Assembly (NCBI GenBank): GCA_964567855.1
Contig: CAZMOE010000011.1
Location: 1-64,000, forward strand
From: Liminaster sp964567855
GTDB taxonomy: Bacteria > Bacteroidota > Bacteroidia > Bacteroidales > UBA3663
Length of the DNA stretch: 64,000 bases
Reading direction: 5' to 3'
Shown here piece after piece: positions 54,601 to 62,651 of the stretch (position 1 is its first letter; each line of letters begins with the position of its first letter). A program made the translations under genes and the position numbers. The notes beneath the pieces were generated by a model. The model was not told where the DNA came from and ran no database searches. It saw nothing but the letters and a program-made list of their open reading frames with translations.

Positions 54601-55534
54601 CTATCAGGATACATGGATCACCCCGTCCACATCCAACTATCGCGCCTACGTGAAAGACTGTTTCATCGAAGGAGCCGTCGATTTCATTTACAACAGCGGC
54701 AACATCTACATCGACAACACCACTTTGTATATCAACCGTAAGAGCGGCGGCTTCATTGTCGCACCGTCCCACGGTGCCGACGTCGAGTGGGGCTACGTGT
54801 TCATGAACTGCACCATCACGGCACCGGGCAATCCGGCGGAAACCGATATCTGGCTGGGCCGCCCGTGGCACAACTATCCCAAGACCGTCTTCATCAACAC
54901 CCGCGCGGAGGTCACCATTCCCGCTACCGGCTGGTACCCGACCATGGGAGGTCTGCCCACCATCTGGGCCGATTATAACACGATGGATGCCAACGGCAAT
55001 CCGGTCGATCTCTCCCACCGCCGCGATACCTATTACCGTATCCAGGACGGCGACACCATCTGGGGCAAGGCCAAAAACCACCTCACAGCCGAAGAGGCGG
55101 CCCAATACACAGTCAGGAACGTCCTCTCCGGAGCCGACCACTGGCAACCGGAAGCAATCACGGAATCCTGCGCTACTCCGAAGCCGGTTATCGACTACGC
55201 CAACAATACGGTTACATGGGATGCGGTGCCTTATGCGATCTGTTATGTAATTACTAAGGACGATCAGGTCATAGGCTTCACTACAGAATGTAGCTGCCCG
55301 TATGAGGCCGGCGCCACCTACAAAATACAGGCCGCCAACGAGTACGGCGGAATGAGTGCGGCTGCCAAGGCAATCGACCCCAGCGACATTGAAAAGATCA
55401 CGGATGTCCAGGCAATACCCGCCGGCATTTATTCAGTCGAAGGCCTGCGGCTGTCAACGCTGCAAAAGGGTATCAACATCGTCAGAATCACCGACCGAAA
55501 AGGAAACATCTCGACAAAAAAGATAATCTTCTGA
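51662..55534 (+). CDS. Large multidomain pectin methylesterase (CE8)
   Basis: 1290 residues with a signal peptide (about 1-22). The N-terminal 400 residues are beta-sandwich domains; about 410-570 holds repeat-type Ig modules (GYHFSAWKDADG, FIGWENNNTE). A further sandwich follows, then a Big_5-like Ig (about 745-835: ASNPENGATGVSANGSIVLTF). The CE8 beta-helix is about 850-1165, with QALAL near 959, SYQDTW near 981, GAVDFIYNSG near 1003 and LGRPWH near 1065, so both catalytic aspartates and the arginine are present. A fibronectin-like module and a C-terminal sorting-like tail close it. It removes methyl esters from homogalacturonan, preparing it for the PL10 lyase. Most CE8 proteins are 300-600 residues. 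Confidence 0.9.
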   Translation: MKKGKISALLLLSLGMSASAFAQMQELASWTFETGYETTVRDGITYYTPSDKEWNESGAVWFHDHAPHIYPNSSVTDPDGYIVTAQSVDRYWQICNGYNNHVLRIENTQGNSITDYTDASSHNVFYEVRFPTLGYKNITLQYANAYGGNAAAEIIAVVSADGGTTWREAETGTTADTWWTYQPNTVQIPASNKESVIVRLIAGNGLASNWNMDYITVNGEKQVDVILENENVSATFPFNLGTDGQTAIFGDSDEAAEYFKNSYVAYGAGLTLAGIGSVDSQTIFRPVNNNEGSANEGNSIDFMITPKAGLKFTPTHIAFKTTRYGTDGGKVDAAWINADGTAVSIATGISPQRNNATPNATAASYDITGATASGGTCGLRLSLYSLGNTKTAGFSDIVIQGVISGSTQNVKQCTLIVNADPQAGKVKISPNSDLYDEGDEITLTVTENFGYHFSAWKDADGQTVATDNPYTFNITDNTELTAEFTKNNVYALNLTLTDGARDNLLTVEPAGNIIDGVRLYEEGTDVKLTALSNKILTFIGWENNNTETERIIRMDGDKEITARYSAADYIVGWDLYYDEPASERSADYRSDSENAGLLSLHNASGTTTSWLSRGIVRGAENGKWAARIWKLRSVGNYFEISFSTVGYSNIKIANALGVSYNTYAVMREEYSTDGVNYTAVGNFDMPSSGWVEKEFQLPADADNQSRVYVRWVPASEELVGNATDYDGLAIAEIFVTAESNLTFDETAPVLLASNPENGATGVSANGSIVLTFDEKIKAGTGCATIGNQEISPIISGKSAVFQYNALDYATEYTFSLPAGVITDRNGNAFEGTALTFTTMERRQPEARIYDAVVALDGTGDYLTVQEAIDAAPEGRALPWLIFIKNGEYKGHVDIPKNKPYMHLIGQDRDQVIISDDRLCGGENAVHVSVGATVVVNSDNCYFDNLTLENSHGHNKQTGPQALALNTSGDRTVFKNVAMLSYQDTWITPSTSNYRAYVKDCFIEGAVDFIYNSGNIYIDNTTLYINRKSGGFIVAPSHGADVEWGYVFMNCTITAPGNPAETDIWLGRPWHNYPKTVFINTRAEVTIPATGWYPTMGGLPTIWADYNTMDANGNPVDLSHRRDTYYRIQDGDTIWGKAKNHLTAEEAAQYTVRNVLSGADHWQPEAITESCATPKPVIDYANNTVTWDAVPYAICYVITKDDQVIGFTTECSCPYEAGATYKIQAANEYGGMSAAAKAIDPSDIEKITDVQAIPAGIYSVEGLRLSTLQKGINIVRITDRKGNISTKKIIF

Positions 55535-55548
55535 CCGGCGGAATCTTC

Positions 55549-55580
55549 CGGGTGCCTGAATTCAGGCACCCGTTTTTTTT
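55549..55580 (+). terminator. Rho-independent terminator of the esterase operon
   Basis: A perfect 24-base palindrome (55549-55572, starting CGGGTGCCTGAA) is followed by eight T residues, 15 bases after the methylesterase stop. Confidence 0.88.
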
Positions 55581-55611
55581 ATAGGCTCTCATATTGTCTG
55601 ACAGAATACCG

Positions 55612-55792
55612 AAAAAAAGAAGGGAGGATCTCTCGACCCGCCCTTCCTTTATGTTTCGCTTTGTGAGAAAGCCAAACAGAAGTTGTAAAAATCACTCTGT
55701 GTCTTTCATGCGCCTTGTAGGCGTCTGTATTGTTTTAAGGTATTTTCAGGTTGTGTTATTTAAGGTATTGTGTTATGGTTATGTATCTAAGG
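55612..55792 (-). ncRNA. Candidate small RNA between the methylesterase and metF genes
   Basis: A consensus promoter on the minus strand (55798-55829) would start an RNA near 55792. It would end at a stem GAAGGG/CCCTTC (55641-55646 with 55619-55624) followed by seven U residues (55612-55618), giving about 180 bases. Inside are two direct copies of TTTAAGGTATT (plus strand 55734-55744 and 55759-55769), a hairpin CGCCT/AGGCG (55711-55723) and GCTTT/AAAGC (55658-55672). No convincing protein is encoded on the minus strand; the plus-strand frame across it is a shadow. I have an impression of near-identical stretches in other Bacteroidales genomes, which I cannot check. Target and function are unknown. 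Confidence 0.55.
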
Positions 55793-55797
55793 TGCTG

Positions 55798-55829
55798 CAA
55801 AGATAGCCCTCCGAACTGCCCCCTGCAAA
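55798..55829 (-). promoter_or_regulatory. Promoter of the candidate small RNA
   Basis: Minus-strand TTTG (complement of 55826-55829), 20-base spacer, TATCTTTG (complement of 55798-55805): an exact consensus with the same spacing as the parB and SRP RNA promoters, yet no gene lies downstream on that strand for more than 250 bases. Confidence 0.7.
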
Positions 55830-55946
55830 TAAATTCATGTGTTCTGCAACACAACAAACGGTTGCACAGAGACAAAAAGCGGCTTTTTTTCTGAACATGA
55901 CCTCAATTTCGGGGAAATATTCCATGTCGATTCCCTTGAAAACCTC

Positions 55947-55954
55947 TACCTTTG
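55947..55954 (+). promoter_or_regulatory. Promoter -7 box of metF
   Basis: TACCTTTG fits TAnnTTTG and would give a leader of about 100 bases before the ATG at 56058. No TTG at the -33 place and no known riboswitch pattern is recognised in the leader. Confidence 0.5.
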
Positions 55955-56057
55955 CACCGATAAAACCTCTGACGGGCACCGGACCTTCCGCCGGCCTCCG
56001 TCGCCGGGGAAACATTTCACATACGCAAACATCAACCCGCCATATTCCTCCAGCCAC

Positions 56058-57011
56058 ATGAGTGTAGCCGATTTTCTCAACTCACCCCATCCCACAGCGT
56101 TCTCTTTTGAGGTCCTGCCGCCGGTCAAAGGTCATAGCATCGAACAGATTTATCGCGTCATCGACCGCCTGCGCATCTTCGAGCCTGCTTATATCAACAT
56201 CACGACCCACCGGACGGAAACCATCTACCGCGAAAAGCAGCCCGGCGTCTTCGTCAAAGTGCAGGAGAGACACCGCCCCGGCACCGTGGCCATCGCGGCG
56301 GCCATCAAGGCCAAATACGGCATTCCCGCCGTGCCGCATCTCATCTGCAGCGGATACTCCGCCCAAGAGCTGGAATACGAACTGATCGACCTCTCCTTTC
56401 TCGGCATCACCGACCTCATCGTCCTGCGCGGCGACAAGGCGAAACATGATTCCCGGTTCACGCCCTGCGACGGCGGCTTCAGCCATGCCAATGAACTGTG
56501 CGGACTGATCAATACATTCAACGGAAGAACACTGCTCGACGGAACGCAACACGATATGGCGCAGGAGCCGTTCACCTACGGCGTGGCCGGCTATCCCGAA
56601 AAGCATGATGAGGCCATGAACCCCGCCTCAGATCTCGAAGCCCTGAGGCAGAAAGTCGACGCCGGCGCGCAATATGTCGTCACGCAGATGTTTTTCGACA
56701 ACCAGAAATATTTCGATTTCGTCGCCCGCTGCCGTGCCGCCGGCATCAGCGTCCCGATCGTGCCCGGCATCAAGCCGCTCGGCACGCTCAACCACCGCAC
56801 GATGCTGCCCCGCACCTTCCACATCGATTTCCCGGAGGCGCTGGCCGCCGAACTCGACCGCTGCAAGTCTAACGACGACGTGAAGGCACTCGGCATCGAA
56901 TGGGCCATCGCCCAGGCGCGGGAACTGAAAGCGGCCGGCGTGCCCAGCATACATTTCTATTCGATGAATGCCTCCGCCAGTATCGAGGCCATCGCCAAAG
57001 CGGTTTATTAA
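56058..57011 (+). CDS. metF: Methylenetetrahydrofolate reductase
   Basis: 317 residues from the ATG at 56058; the open frame extends back to 55839 but that part lies across the promoter and lacks homology. The barrel begins FSFEVLPPVKG and has NITTHRTE, VPHLICSGY, LRGDKAK, GVAGYPEKHDEA and AQYVVTQMFFDNQKYFDF, all standard for MetF. The flavoenzyme reduces methylene-THF to methyl-THF for methionine synthesis. It stands alone, but metY at 41755 belongs to the same pathway. Confidence 0.95.
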   Translation: MSVADFLNSPHPTAFSFEVLPPVKGHSIEQIYRVIDRLRIFEPAYINITTHRTETIYREKQPGVFVKVQERHRPGTVAIAAAIKAKYGIPAVPHLICSGYSAQELEYELIDLSFLGITDLIVLRGDKAKHDSRFTPCDGGFSHANELCGLINTFNGRTLLDGTQHDMAQEPFTYGVAGYPEKHDEAMNPASDLEALRQKVDAGAQYVVTQMFFDNQKYFDFVARCRAAGISVPIVPGIKPLGTLNHRTMLPRTFHIDFPEALAAELDRCKSNDDVKALGIEWAIAQARELKAAGVPSIHFYSMNASASIEAIAKAVY

Positions 57012-57640
57012 GCGACCTTACAAACTCTAACCCGGGGTTCCCGCTGTACCGGAAATCCCAAACCTGATATATATACCGCTTCCGGCAACACGGCAAGAGG
57101 CATTCACCTTGTGTTTTCCGCTTACAACAGCGATGCAAACCGCTCACAGAATCTTTCCGATGCAAAAAATATCGCCGGAAGCACCACCGTTCTGTCCTAA
57201 AGTGCCCGCGGCGCAACAGGAAGCATCCGGAATGCCATCGGATCTCCCTGCGGCAATGCCCAAAAGAAAAAATACGGACTATCCGCTCCCCGATGTATAA
57301 AGAAATATGCGATACAGGGTCTTATGAACTTCCGCAGTTAAAAAAGACCGACCTCCTGCACAATCGGCAATCCCGGCGGCAAAAGATTTCACATCTTATC
57401 CGATAGCGACGCTCCCTGCCCGCAAAACGGAACCCACACCATCTTCCGGACCACACACTCCAGCCCCCCAACCGACGCCCTACACAAAAGCAGCGGAAAA
57501 CAAAAACTTTTGACAAGCGGCATCAAAAACTTAAGGGCATATATTTTCCACACCGTTATTGGATATTAAATAGAATATAGCTATCTTTGCCGACATTAAA
57601 CCATTTGCTTATGAAACATTAACAAATTAAACAAGACTTA
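57012..57640. other. Gene-free stretch ending in an orphan promoter at the gap
   Basis: No gene is seen in 57012-57558. TTG (57559-57561), 20 bases and TATCTTTG (57582-57589) form a full plus-strand promoter. It points into the N run; the bases after it (to 57640) look like an untranslated leader. The gene it drives is missing from the assembly. Confidence 0.55.
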
Positions 57641-57740
57641 NNNNNNNNNNNNNNNNNNNNNNNNNNNNNNNNNNNNNNNNNNNNNNNNNNNNNNNNNNNN
57701 NNNNNNNNNNNNNNNNNNNNNNNNNNNNNNNNNNNNNNNN
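57641..57740. other. Assembly gap (100 N)
   Basis: Exactly 100 N, the usual scaffold placeholder, so the real distance is unknown. It removes the end of dxs on the minus strand and whatever the plus-strand promoter at 57559-57589 drives. Gene order across it is only as sure as the scaffolding. Confidence 0.99.
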
Positions 57741-59395
57741 CCATAGTTGAGGACACGCATGGCCGTGGGACCATAATAGCGGGCAATCTTCTCGCCGAAA
57801 CCTCCATCCAGCACGCCATCCTCCAACGTAATCACGAGATCATGATCCTTACGGAGGCCGGCGAGCAACGCCTCGTCGAGACCGGTGATGAAGCGCGGGT
57901 TGATGAGCGTGGCCTCGATGCCAAGCCTTTCTTTCAGCTCTGCGGCCACCTCACGGCCGAGGCCGAGGAATGCGCCTAAGCCCAAGATGGCAACACGGGA
58001 ACCGCGGGCGACAACTTTATACTTGTTCAGGTCGCTGTAATTGGTCTCCGCGGCCTCACCCGATTCGAGCACCTCGCCGCCCGGCACGCGGATGGCCACA
58101 GGGTGTTGATTCTGCCGGATTCCCCAGGCCAGCATGGCCTCATACTCTTCACGGCAGGTCGGGGCAAGATAGACCATATTCGGAATGTTGCAGATGAGCG
58201 GAATGTCGAAAAATCCCAGGTGAGTCACATCGTTCAACCCCATCAGCGAACCGAGGAAGACCAGAATACAAGCCGGATTGCGGTTGATGCAGAGATCCTG
58301 CGAAAGCTGATCGTAAGTGCGCTGCACAAAGGAACTGTAGACGCCCCAGACAGGCTTTCCGCCCCCCTTGGCAATGCCGGAGACAAGGGCAACAGCATGT
58401 TCTTCGCAAATGCCGACATCCACGAACTGCCTTCCGGCCTGTGCGCGCTTGTCGGCTGTGAAACCCATGACCGCCGGAGTGCCTGCGGTGATACCCACGA
58501 CCGTGGGATCCTCTTTCATGGCACGCAGCAGGCAGTCGGCCGTGATATCGTGGTAGTCCGGAGCCGGGCCGAAGTCGATCCTGCACCGGCCGGTCTCCAG
58601 TTCGAACGGATAGCCCCAGTGCCACGGCTCCTTATCCTGTTCCGCAGGAGCATAGCCCTTGCCCTTCAATGTATTGATATGGACAACGACAGGATGATCA
58701 GTGTCTTTCACCTGCCGGAATGCGGCTACCAGCGCCTCGACATCGTTACCGGCGTCGACATACAGATAATCCAGCCCCATGGCCCTGAATAAATTGCATG
58801 GGGCGGCACCTTGCGTGGCACGTAACCCGGCCAGATTCCGATAGATGCCACCGTGATTCTCGGCAATGGACATCTGGTTGTCGTTGAGAATGACGATCAG
58901 GTTCGTGCCCTGCTCCGCCGCATTGTCCAAACCCTCCAATGCCTCGCCGCCGCTGAGAGAACCGTCGCCGAGAACGGCAATGACATTCTCATGCGTCCCT
59001 TTCAGATCGCGCGCCTTGGCAAGACCACAGGCAAGGCTGACCGCCGTGGAGGTGTGGCCGATATTGAAAAAGTCATGTTCGCTTTCCTCCGGATCGGAAT
59101 AACCGGATACATCATCATAACCGGCCGGATCGAGAAACGCAGCCTTGCGGCCGGTAAGGATCTTGTGGGCGTAACTCTGGTGAGAGACATCATAGACGAT
59201 TTTGTCGTCCGGCGAATCGAAGACATAGTGCAATGCCACGGTGGCCTCCACCATGCCGAGATTCGGACCGATATGCCCGCCGTGTTCACTCAATTTTTTC
59301 AACAGGACGGAACGGATCTCCGCTCCAAGGTCTTTCAGTTCCGGCACAGAGAGCTCCTTCACATCTGCCGGACCGTTAATTCGTTCAAGATACAT
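57741..59395 (-). CDS. dxs: 1-deoxy-D-xylulose-5-phosphate synthase, 3' end lost in gap
   Basis: 551 residues are readable before the gap. Thiamine-enzyme marks: YDVSHQSYAHKILTGR (His, with Ser where most Dxs have Gly), GDGSLSGGEALEGLDNAAE and NDNQMSI for the cofactor, and DVGICEEHAVAL with the catalytic Glu. It condenses pyruvate and glyceraldehyde 3-phosphate in the first step of the MEP isoprenoid pathway. The N-terminus is shorter than usual, and the H-S-Y form resembles the second, shorter Dxs paralogue known in this phylum. About 30 C-terminal residues are probably missing. Confidence 0.88.
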
Positions 59396-59455
59396 AAACT
59401 GTTACTATTGATTGTCAAAACAAATAATCAGACTCCGCTGTCTTTTCAGCGAGTG

Positions 59456-59463
59456 CAAAGATA
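59456..59463 (-). promoter_or_regulatory. Promoter -7 box of dxs
   Basis: Minus-strand TATCTTTG lies about 60 bases before the dxs ATG; the -33 place reads TTT. Confidence 0.5.
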
Positions 59464-59569
59464 GCGGGAATAGGGAAAACAAAAAAGCAGCCGGACCCAT
59501 AATAATTCAACAATTCAAACGATAAATGTAAAAAGAGAGTGTGTCCCGATCTCCCGCCGGATACGACAC

Positions 59570-59612
59570 CGGCACCCGAAGCCGCTCTTTTACGCGAGCA
59601 AACCGGGTGCCG
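59570..59612 (-). terminator. Hairpin after asnB
   Basis: CGGCACCCG (59570-59578) pairs with CGGGTGCCG (59604-59612); GCTC/GAGC extends inside. It lies about 30 bases after the asnB stop on the minus strand, but without a U tract, so its role as terminator is tentative. Confidence 0.5.
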
Positions 59613-59640
59613 TGATATATAAGACAACAAAAATAAGCTC

Positions 59641-61320
59641 TTAATCGTAAGCCTGCTCATGCACGCCGCCAATGGCCCGGCCGCTGGGGTCGTTCATATT
59701 CTTCCAGGCCGCATCCCATTCGAGCGCAATGGCGGTCGAACAGGCCACACTGGCTTCGTGAGGTACGGTGCGGGCGGCAGTATTGCTGGGGAAGTGTTCT
59801 TCAAAAATCGTACGATAATAATACTCCTCTTTGTTCATCGGCGTATTGACGGGGAAACGCTCGGCGGCATTGGCCATCTGAGCATCGCTGACGCGCTGTG
59901 CGGTAATGGCCTTGAGAGTATCGATCCAGCTATAGCCGACGCCGTCACTGAACTGCTCCTTCTGCCGCCACGCCACTTCGGGGGGAAGAATGTCCTCGAA
60001 TGCCTTGCGGACAACCCATTTCTCCATTTTTCCGCCGTTGCCGGGGCCTGCCATCTTGTCTTTGGGATTAAGCCGCATGGCGACATCCATAAACTCATAG
60101 TCGAGGAAGGGAACACGTCCCTCCACGCCCCATGCCGAAAGCGCCTTGTTGGCACGCAGACAGTCGTAGAGATAAAGTTTGGAGAGTTTGCGGACGGTCT
60201 CCTTATGGAACTCCTCGGCCGACGGCGCTTTGTGGAAATAAAGATAACCGCCGAAGATTTCGTCGGCGCCTTCGCCCGAAAGCACCATCTTGATACCCAT
60301 CGACTTGATAACGCGGGCCAGCAGATACATCGGGGTAGAGGCCCGCACCGTGGTGACATCGTAGGTTTCCAAATAATAGATCACATCGCGCACCGCATCG
60401 AGCCCTTCCTGCACGGTGTAATTGATTTCGTGATGGATGGTGCCGATATAGTCGGCCACCTTACGGGCTGCAAGCAGATCGGGCGCCCCTTTCAAGCCCA
60501 CGGCAAACGAATGCAGACGGGGCGACCAGGCCAGAGAGTCCGCTGCCGCCACTTTCTTTTTGTTGAGAATCTGCGCCAAGGCCGAAATCACCGAAGAATC
60601 CAGCCCGCCGGACAGCAAAACGCCATAAGGAACATCGGCCATCAGCTGGCGGTCTACCGCCGCGGTCAGCGCTTCCCGCAACTGCAGGATATCGGTCGGA
60701 TTATCCTTGACATTTTCATATTCCATCCAGTCACGCCGGTACCAGGTCTGCAGTTCCTGCCCATCCGGACTGTAAATGAACTGACCGGGAGGAAAGCATT
60801 TGATGACGGAGCAATAGCCTTCGAGAGCTTTCAGTTCCGAAGCGACGTATAAACGGCCGTGGTTGTCGAATCCATAATAAAGGGGAATGATTCCGATATG
60901 GTCGCGGGCTATTAAAAAGCAGTCTTTTTCGATATCGTAAAGCGCGAAAGCATAAATACCGTTCAGCTTTTCGATAAACGCCGGGCCATACTTACGATAA
61001 AGCGGAAGGATGACCTCACAATCGGAACCGGTGAGGAATTCATATTCCCCTTTAAGCTCATCGCGAAACCGTTGATGGTTATATATCTCGCCGTTGACGG
61101 CCAAAACCAATTTTCCATCGGAACTATACAACGGTTGGCCGCCCGACTCGGGATCGACGATAGAAAGACGCTCGTGGCACAATATCGTTTTCTCGCCGCT
61201 GTAGATTCCACTCCAATCGGGACCGCGATGACGAATGCGTTTAGACATTTTCAACATCTGGGGACGCAGTTCCACGGCCTCGCCGGGTTTCAGATTAAAG
61301 ACTCCTACAATACCGCACAT
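59641..61320 (-). CDS. asnB: Asparagine synthase (glutamine-hydrolysing)
   Basis: 559 residues. The N-terminal glutaminase domain begins MCGIVGVF with the nucleophile Cys2, and has RHRGPDWSG, NGEIYNH and SDCEVILPLY. The synthetase domain (about 215-520) has the ATP pyrophosphatase loop LLSGGLDSSVISA and the VLSGEGADEIFGGY block. It makes asparagine from aspartate and glutamine with ATP. It is a single gene; the hairpin at 61451-61485 separates it from the upstream operon. Confidence 0.95.
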   Translation of the reverse strand: MCGIVGVFNLKPGEAVELRPQMLKMSKRIRHRGPDWSGIYSGEKTILCHERLSIVDPESGGQPLYSSDGKLVLAVNGEIYNHQRFRDELKGEYEFLTGSDCEVILPLYRKYGPAFIEKLNGIYAFALYDIEKDCFLIARDHIGIIPLYYGFDNHGRLYVASELKALEGYCSVIKCFPPGQFIYSPDGQELQTWYRRDWMEYENVKDNPTDILQLREALTAAVDRQLMADVPYGVLLSGGLDSSVISALAQILNKKKVAAADSLAWSPRLHSFAVGLKGAPDLLAARKVADYIGTIHHEINYTVQEGLDAVRDVIYYLETYDVTTVRASTPMYLLARVIKSMGIKMVLSGEGADEIFGGYLYFHKAPSAEEFHKETVRKLSKLYLYDCLRANKALSAWGVEGRVPFLDYEFMDVAMRLNPKDKMAGPGNGGKMEKWVVRKAFEDILPPEVAWRQKEQFSDGVGYSWIDTLKAITAQRVSDAQMANAAERFPVNTPMNKEEYYYRTIFEEHFPSNTAARTVPHEASVACSTAIALEWDAAWKNMNDPSGRAIGGVHEQAYD

Positions 61321-61450
61321 ATTTTTTTGTTTTGATTATGAGTTATGATCCGGAATCGCCGAGATAGAAACCACCGGCCACTTCCTGCATGACGGCGCAA
61401 AATATGTCACCGCGGTTGCGAATATAAGAATTTACTTTCAAATTGAAACA

Positions 61451-61485
61451 AATAAAGGAAGAAATCTATCATTTCTTCCTTTATT
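61451..61485 (-). terminator. Terminator of the pigment-like operon
   Basis: Perfect 15-base arms AATAAAGGAAGAAAT (61451-61465) and ATTTCTTCCTTTATT (61471-61485) with a 5-base loop, 34 bases after the thioesterase stop on the minus strand, followed by a T-rich stretch. Confidence 0.75.
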
Positions 61486-61519
61486 TTCCTATTTAAGCGA
61501 TAAATTGCCTCTTTTATCC

Positions 61520-61972
61520 TCATTCCGTGACGACACCCCAACGACGTTGCCAGTCGAGATAATATCCGGGAATGTCGATCATCAGTTCCTCTTTCTCATC
61601 GATGAAAAGTTGGGTCGAGCGGCCGGCAGCACACAGCACTCCGTCCGAAGCCCGGCGCACTTCGTAAGTAAAATCGATGCGGGCGCCGCGATGGTAAACA
61701 TAGCGGGTCGTAACCAGCGCCTCGTCATCGATGGCCAGCGGAGCGTAATACTTCACCTGCAGATCGACGACAGGAGCCATGATGCCGCTGCGCATGATAT
61801 CTGCATAGCCGATACCCGCATAATGCCGGCCGAAAGCTTCCCGACCATCTTCAAAATAGCGGACGTAAGAGCCATGCCAGACACGCCGCATGGCATCGAT
61901 ATCGCTGAATTTGACAGGAACGCGAACGGTATGTTCCAGCGTTACCCCCGACGGCTGCGTGTTGAGCATCAT
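61520..61972 (-). CDS. Hot-dog acyl-CoA thioesterase (4-hydroxybenzoyl-CoA type)
   Basis: 150 residues of the hot-dog fold. VPVKFSDIDAMRRVWHGSYVRYFEDGREAFGRHY carries the catalytic Asp and the helix of the 4-hydroxybenzoyl-CoA thioesterase family. It should release acyl chains from CoA or a carrier protein. It is the last gene of a minus-strand operon with a LolA-like protein, a FabG-type reductase and a FAD oxidoreductase, and starts 12 bases after lolA. Such thioesterases are regular members of aryl polyene clusters. Confidence 0.82.
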   Translation of the reverse strand: MMLNTQPSGVTLEHTVRVPVKFSDIDAMRRVWHGSYVRYFEDGREAFGRHYAGIGYADIMRSGIMAPVVDLQVKYYAPLAIDDEALVTTRYVYHRGARIDFTYEVRRASDGVLCAAGRSTQLFIDEKEELMIDIPGYYLDWQRRWGVVTE

Positions 61973-61984
61973 ATCGGCATCCGT

Positions 61985-62620
61985 TTATTTCACATCGAAC
62001 ACCTTATCATCGACAGGGGCATTGAGCTGGAATTTGCCGAAGTCGTAATGCGTATAGTTGGTCCCTTTTTCATTGAGACGGATGCTCTTCAGTTCGCCGG
62101 CTTTGGTGTCGACCGTCACGACAAAAGAGCTATACAGCATCTTCCGGCGCGCTTTGGCATCCTCGATGCGGGGAATGATGGTCATCACCATCAGATCGCC
62201 CTCCCGCTCAACCTCAACATCGGCGAAGTCATCGACCGACATGTCGCTTTCCTGGCCGGCACTGAAGTTTTTGAGTAGCGTCTTGAGCGCTTCCATCTGG
62301 GTATTACCCTTTCCGCTCATCGCCGTCGACTTTCCGTCCCTGACCATGATGAACTGATCGCCTTTCATCAGCAGCATATCGGCTCCACTATTAAAGGAAA
62401 GGCACATGGAAGAAGGTTTCTTGAAATAAAAGGTGCCTTTGCTGACCACGTCTTCCGTGAGCAGGGCATTATGACGGGTTTGGGTGACCGGGGCGGTCAG
62501 CGACTGCATGTTCTTGAAACGTTCCTGCAGGCGCGCCATCATATCACCCTCCTCCGACTGTGCATGAAGGCCGACGCAGAACGTCAAGACAAGCAACAAT
62601 AAGGAAAATATCTTTTTCAT
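61985..62620 (-). CDS. LolA-like periplasmic carrier protein
   Basis: 211 residues with a signal peptide (about 1-20, ending LHAQS). The LolA/LolB fold is suggested by KGTFYFKKPSSMCLSFNSGADMLLMKGDQF and a final YDFGKFQLNAPVDDKVFDVK. True LolA carries lipoproteins; members in aryl polyene and resorcinol clusters are thought to carry the lipid product. Its place between fabG (31 bases) and a thioesterase favours the second role. Confidence 0.82.
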   Translation of the reverse strand: MKKIFSLLLLVLTFCVGLHAQSEEGDMMARLQERFKNMQSLTAPVTQTRHNALLTEDVVSKGTFYFKKPSSMCLSFNSGADMLLMKGDQFIMVRDGKSTAMSGKGNTQMEALKTLLKNFSAGQESDMSVDDFADVEVEREGDLMVMTIIPRIEDAKARRKMLYSSFVVTVDTKAGELKSIRLNEKGTNYTHYDFGKFQLNAPVDDKVFDVK

Positions 62621-62651
62621 AACAGAAAAAACATTCTATAAGTAAATCGGA

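Noticed and set aside
53909..55147. 412-codon minus-strand frame inside the methylesterase gene
   Set aside because: Antisense shadow of a gene with clear CE8 catalytic motifs.
55955..56057. Possible SAM-type riboswitch in the metF leader
   Set aside because: None of the conserved core bases of the SAM riboswitch classes that I know could be aligned.
57619..57819. Open frame across the N run
   Set aside because: It exists only because N codons are not stops.
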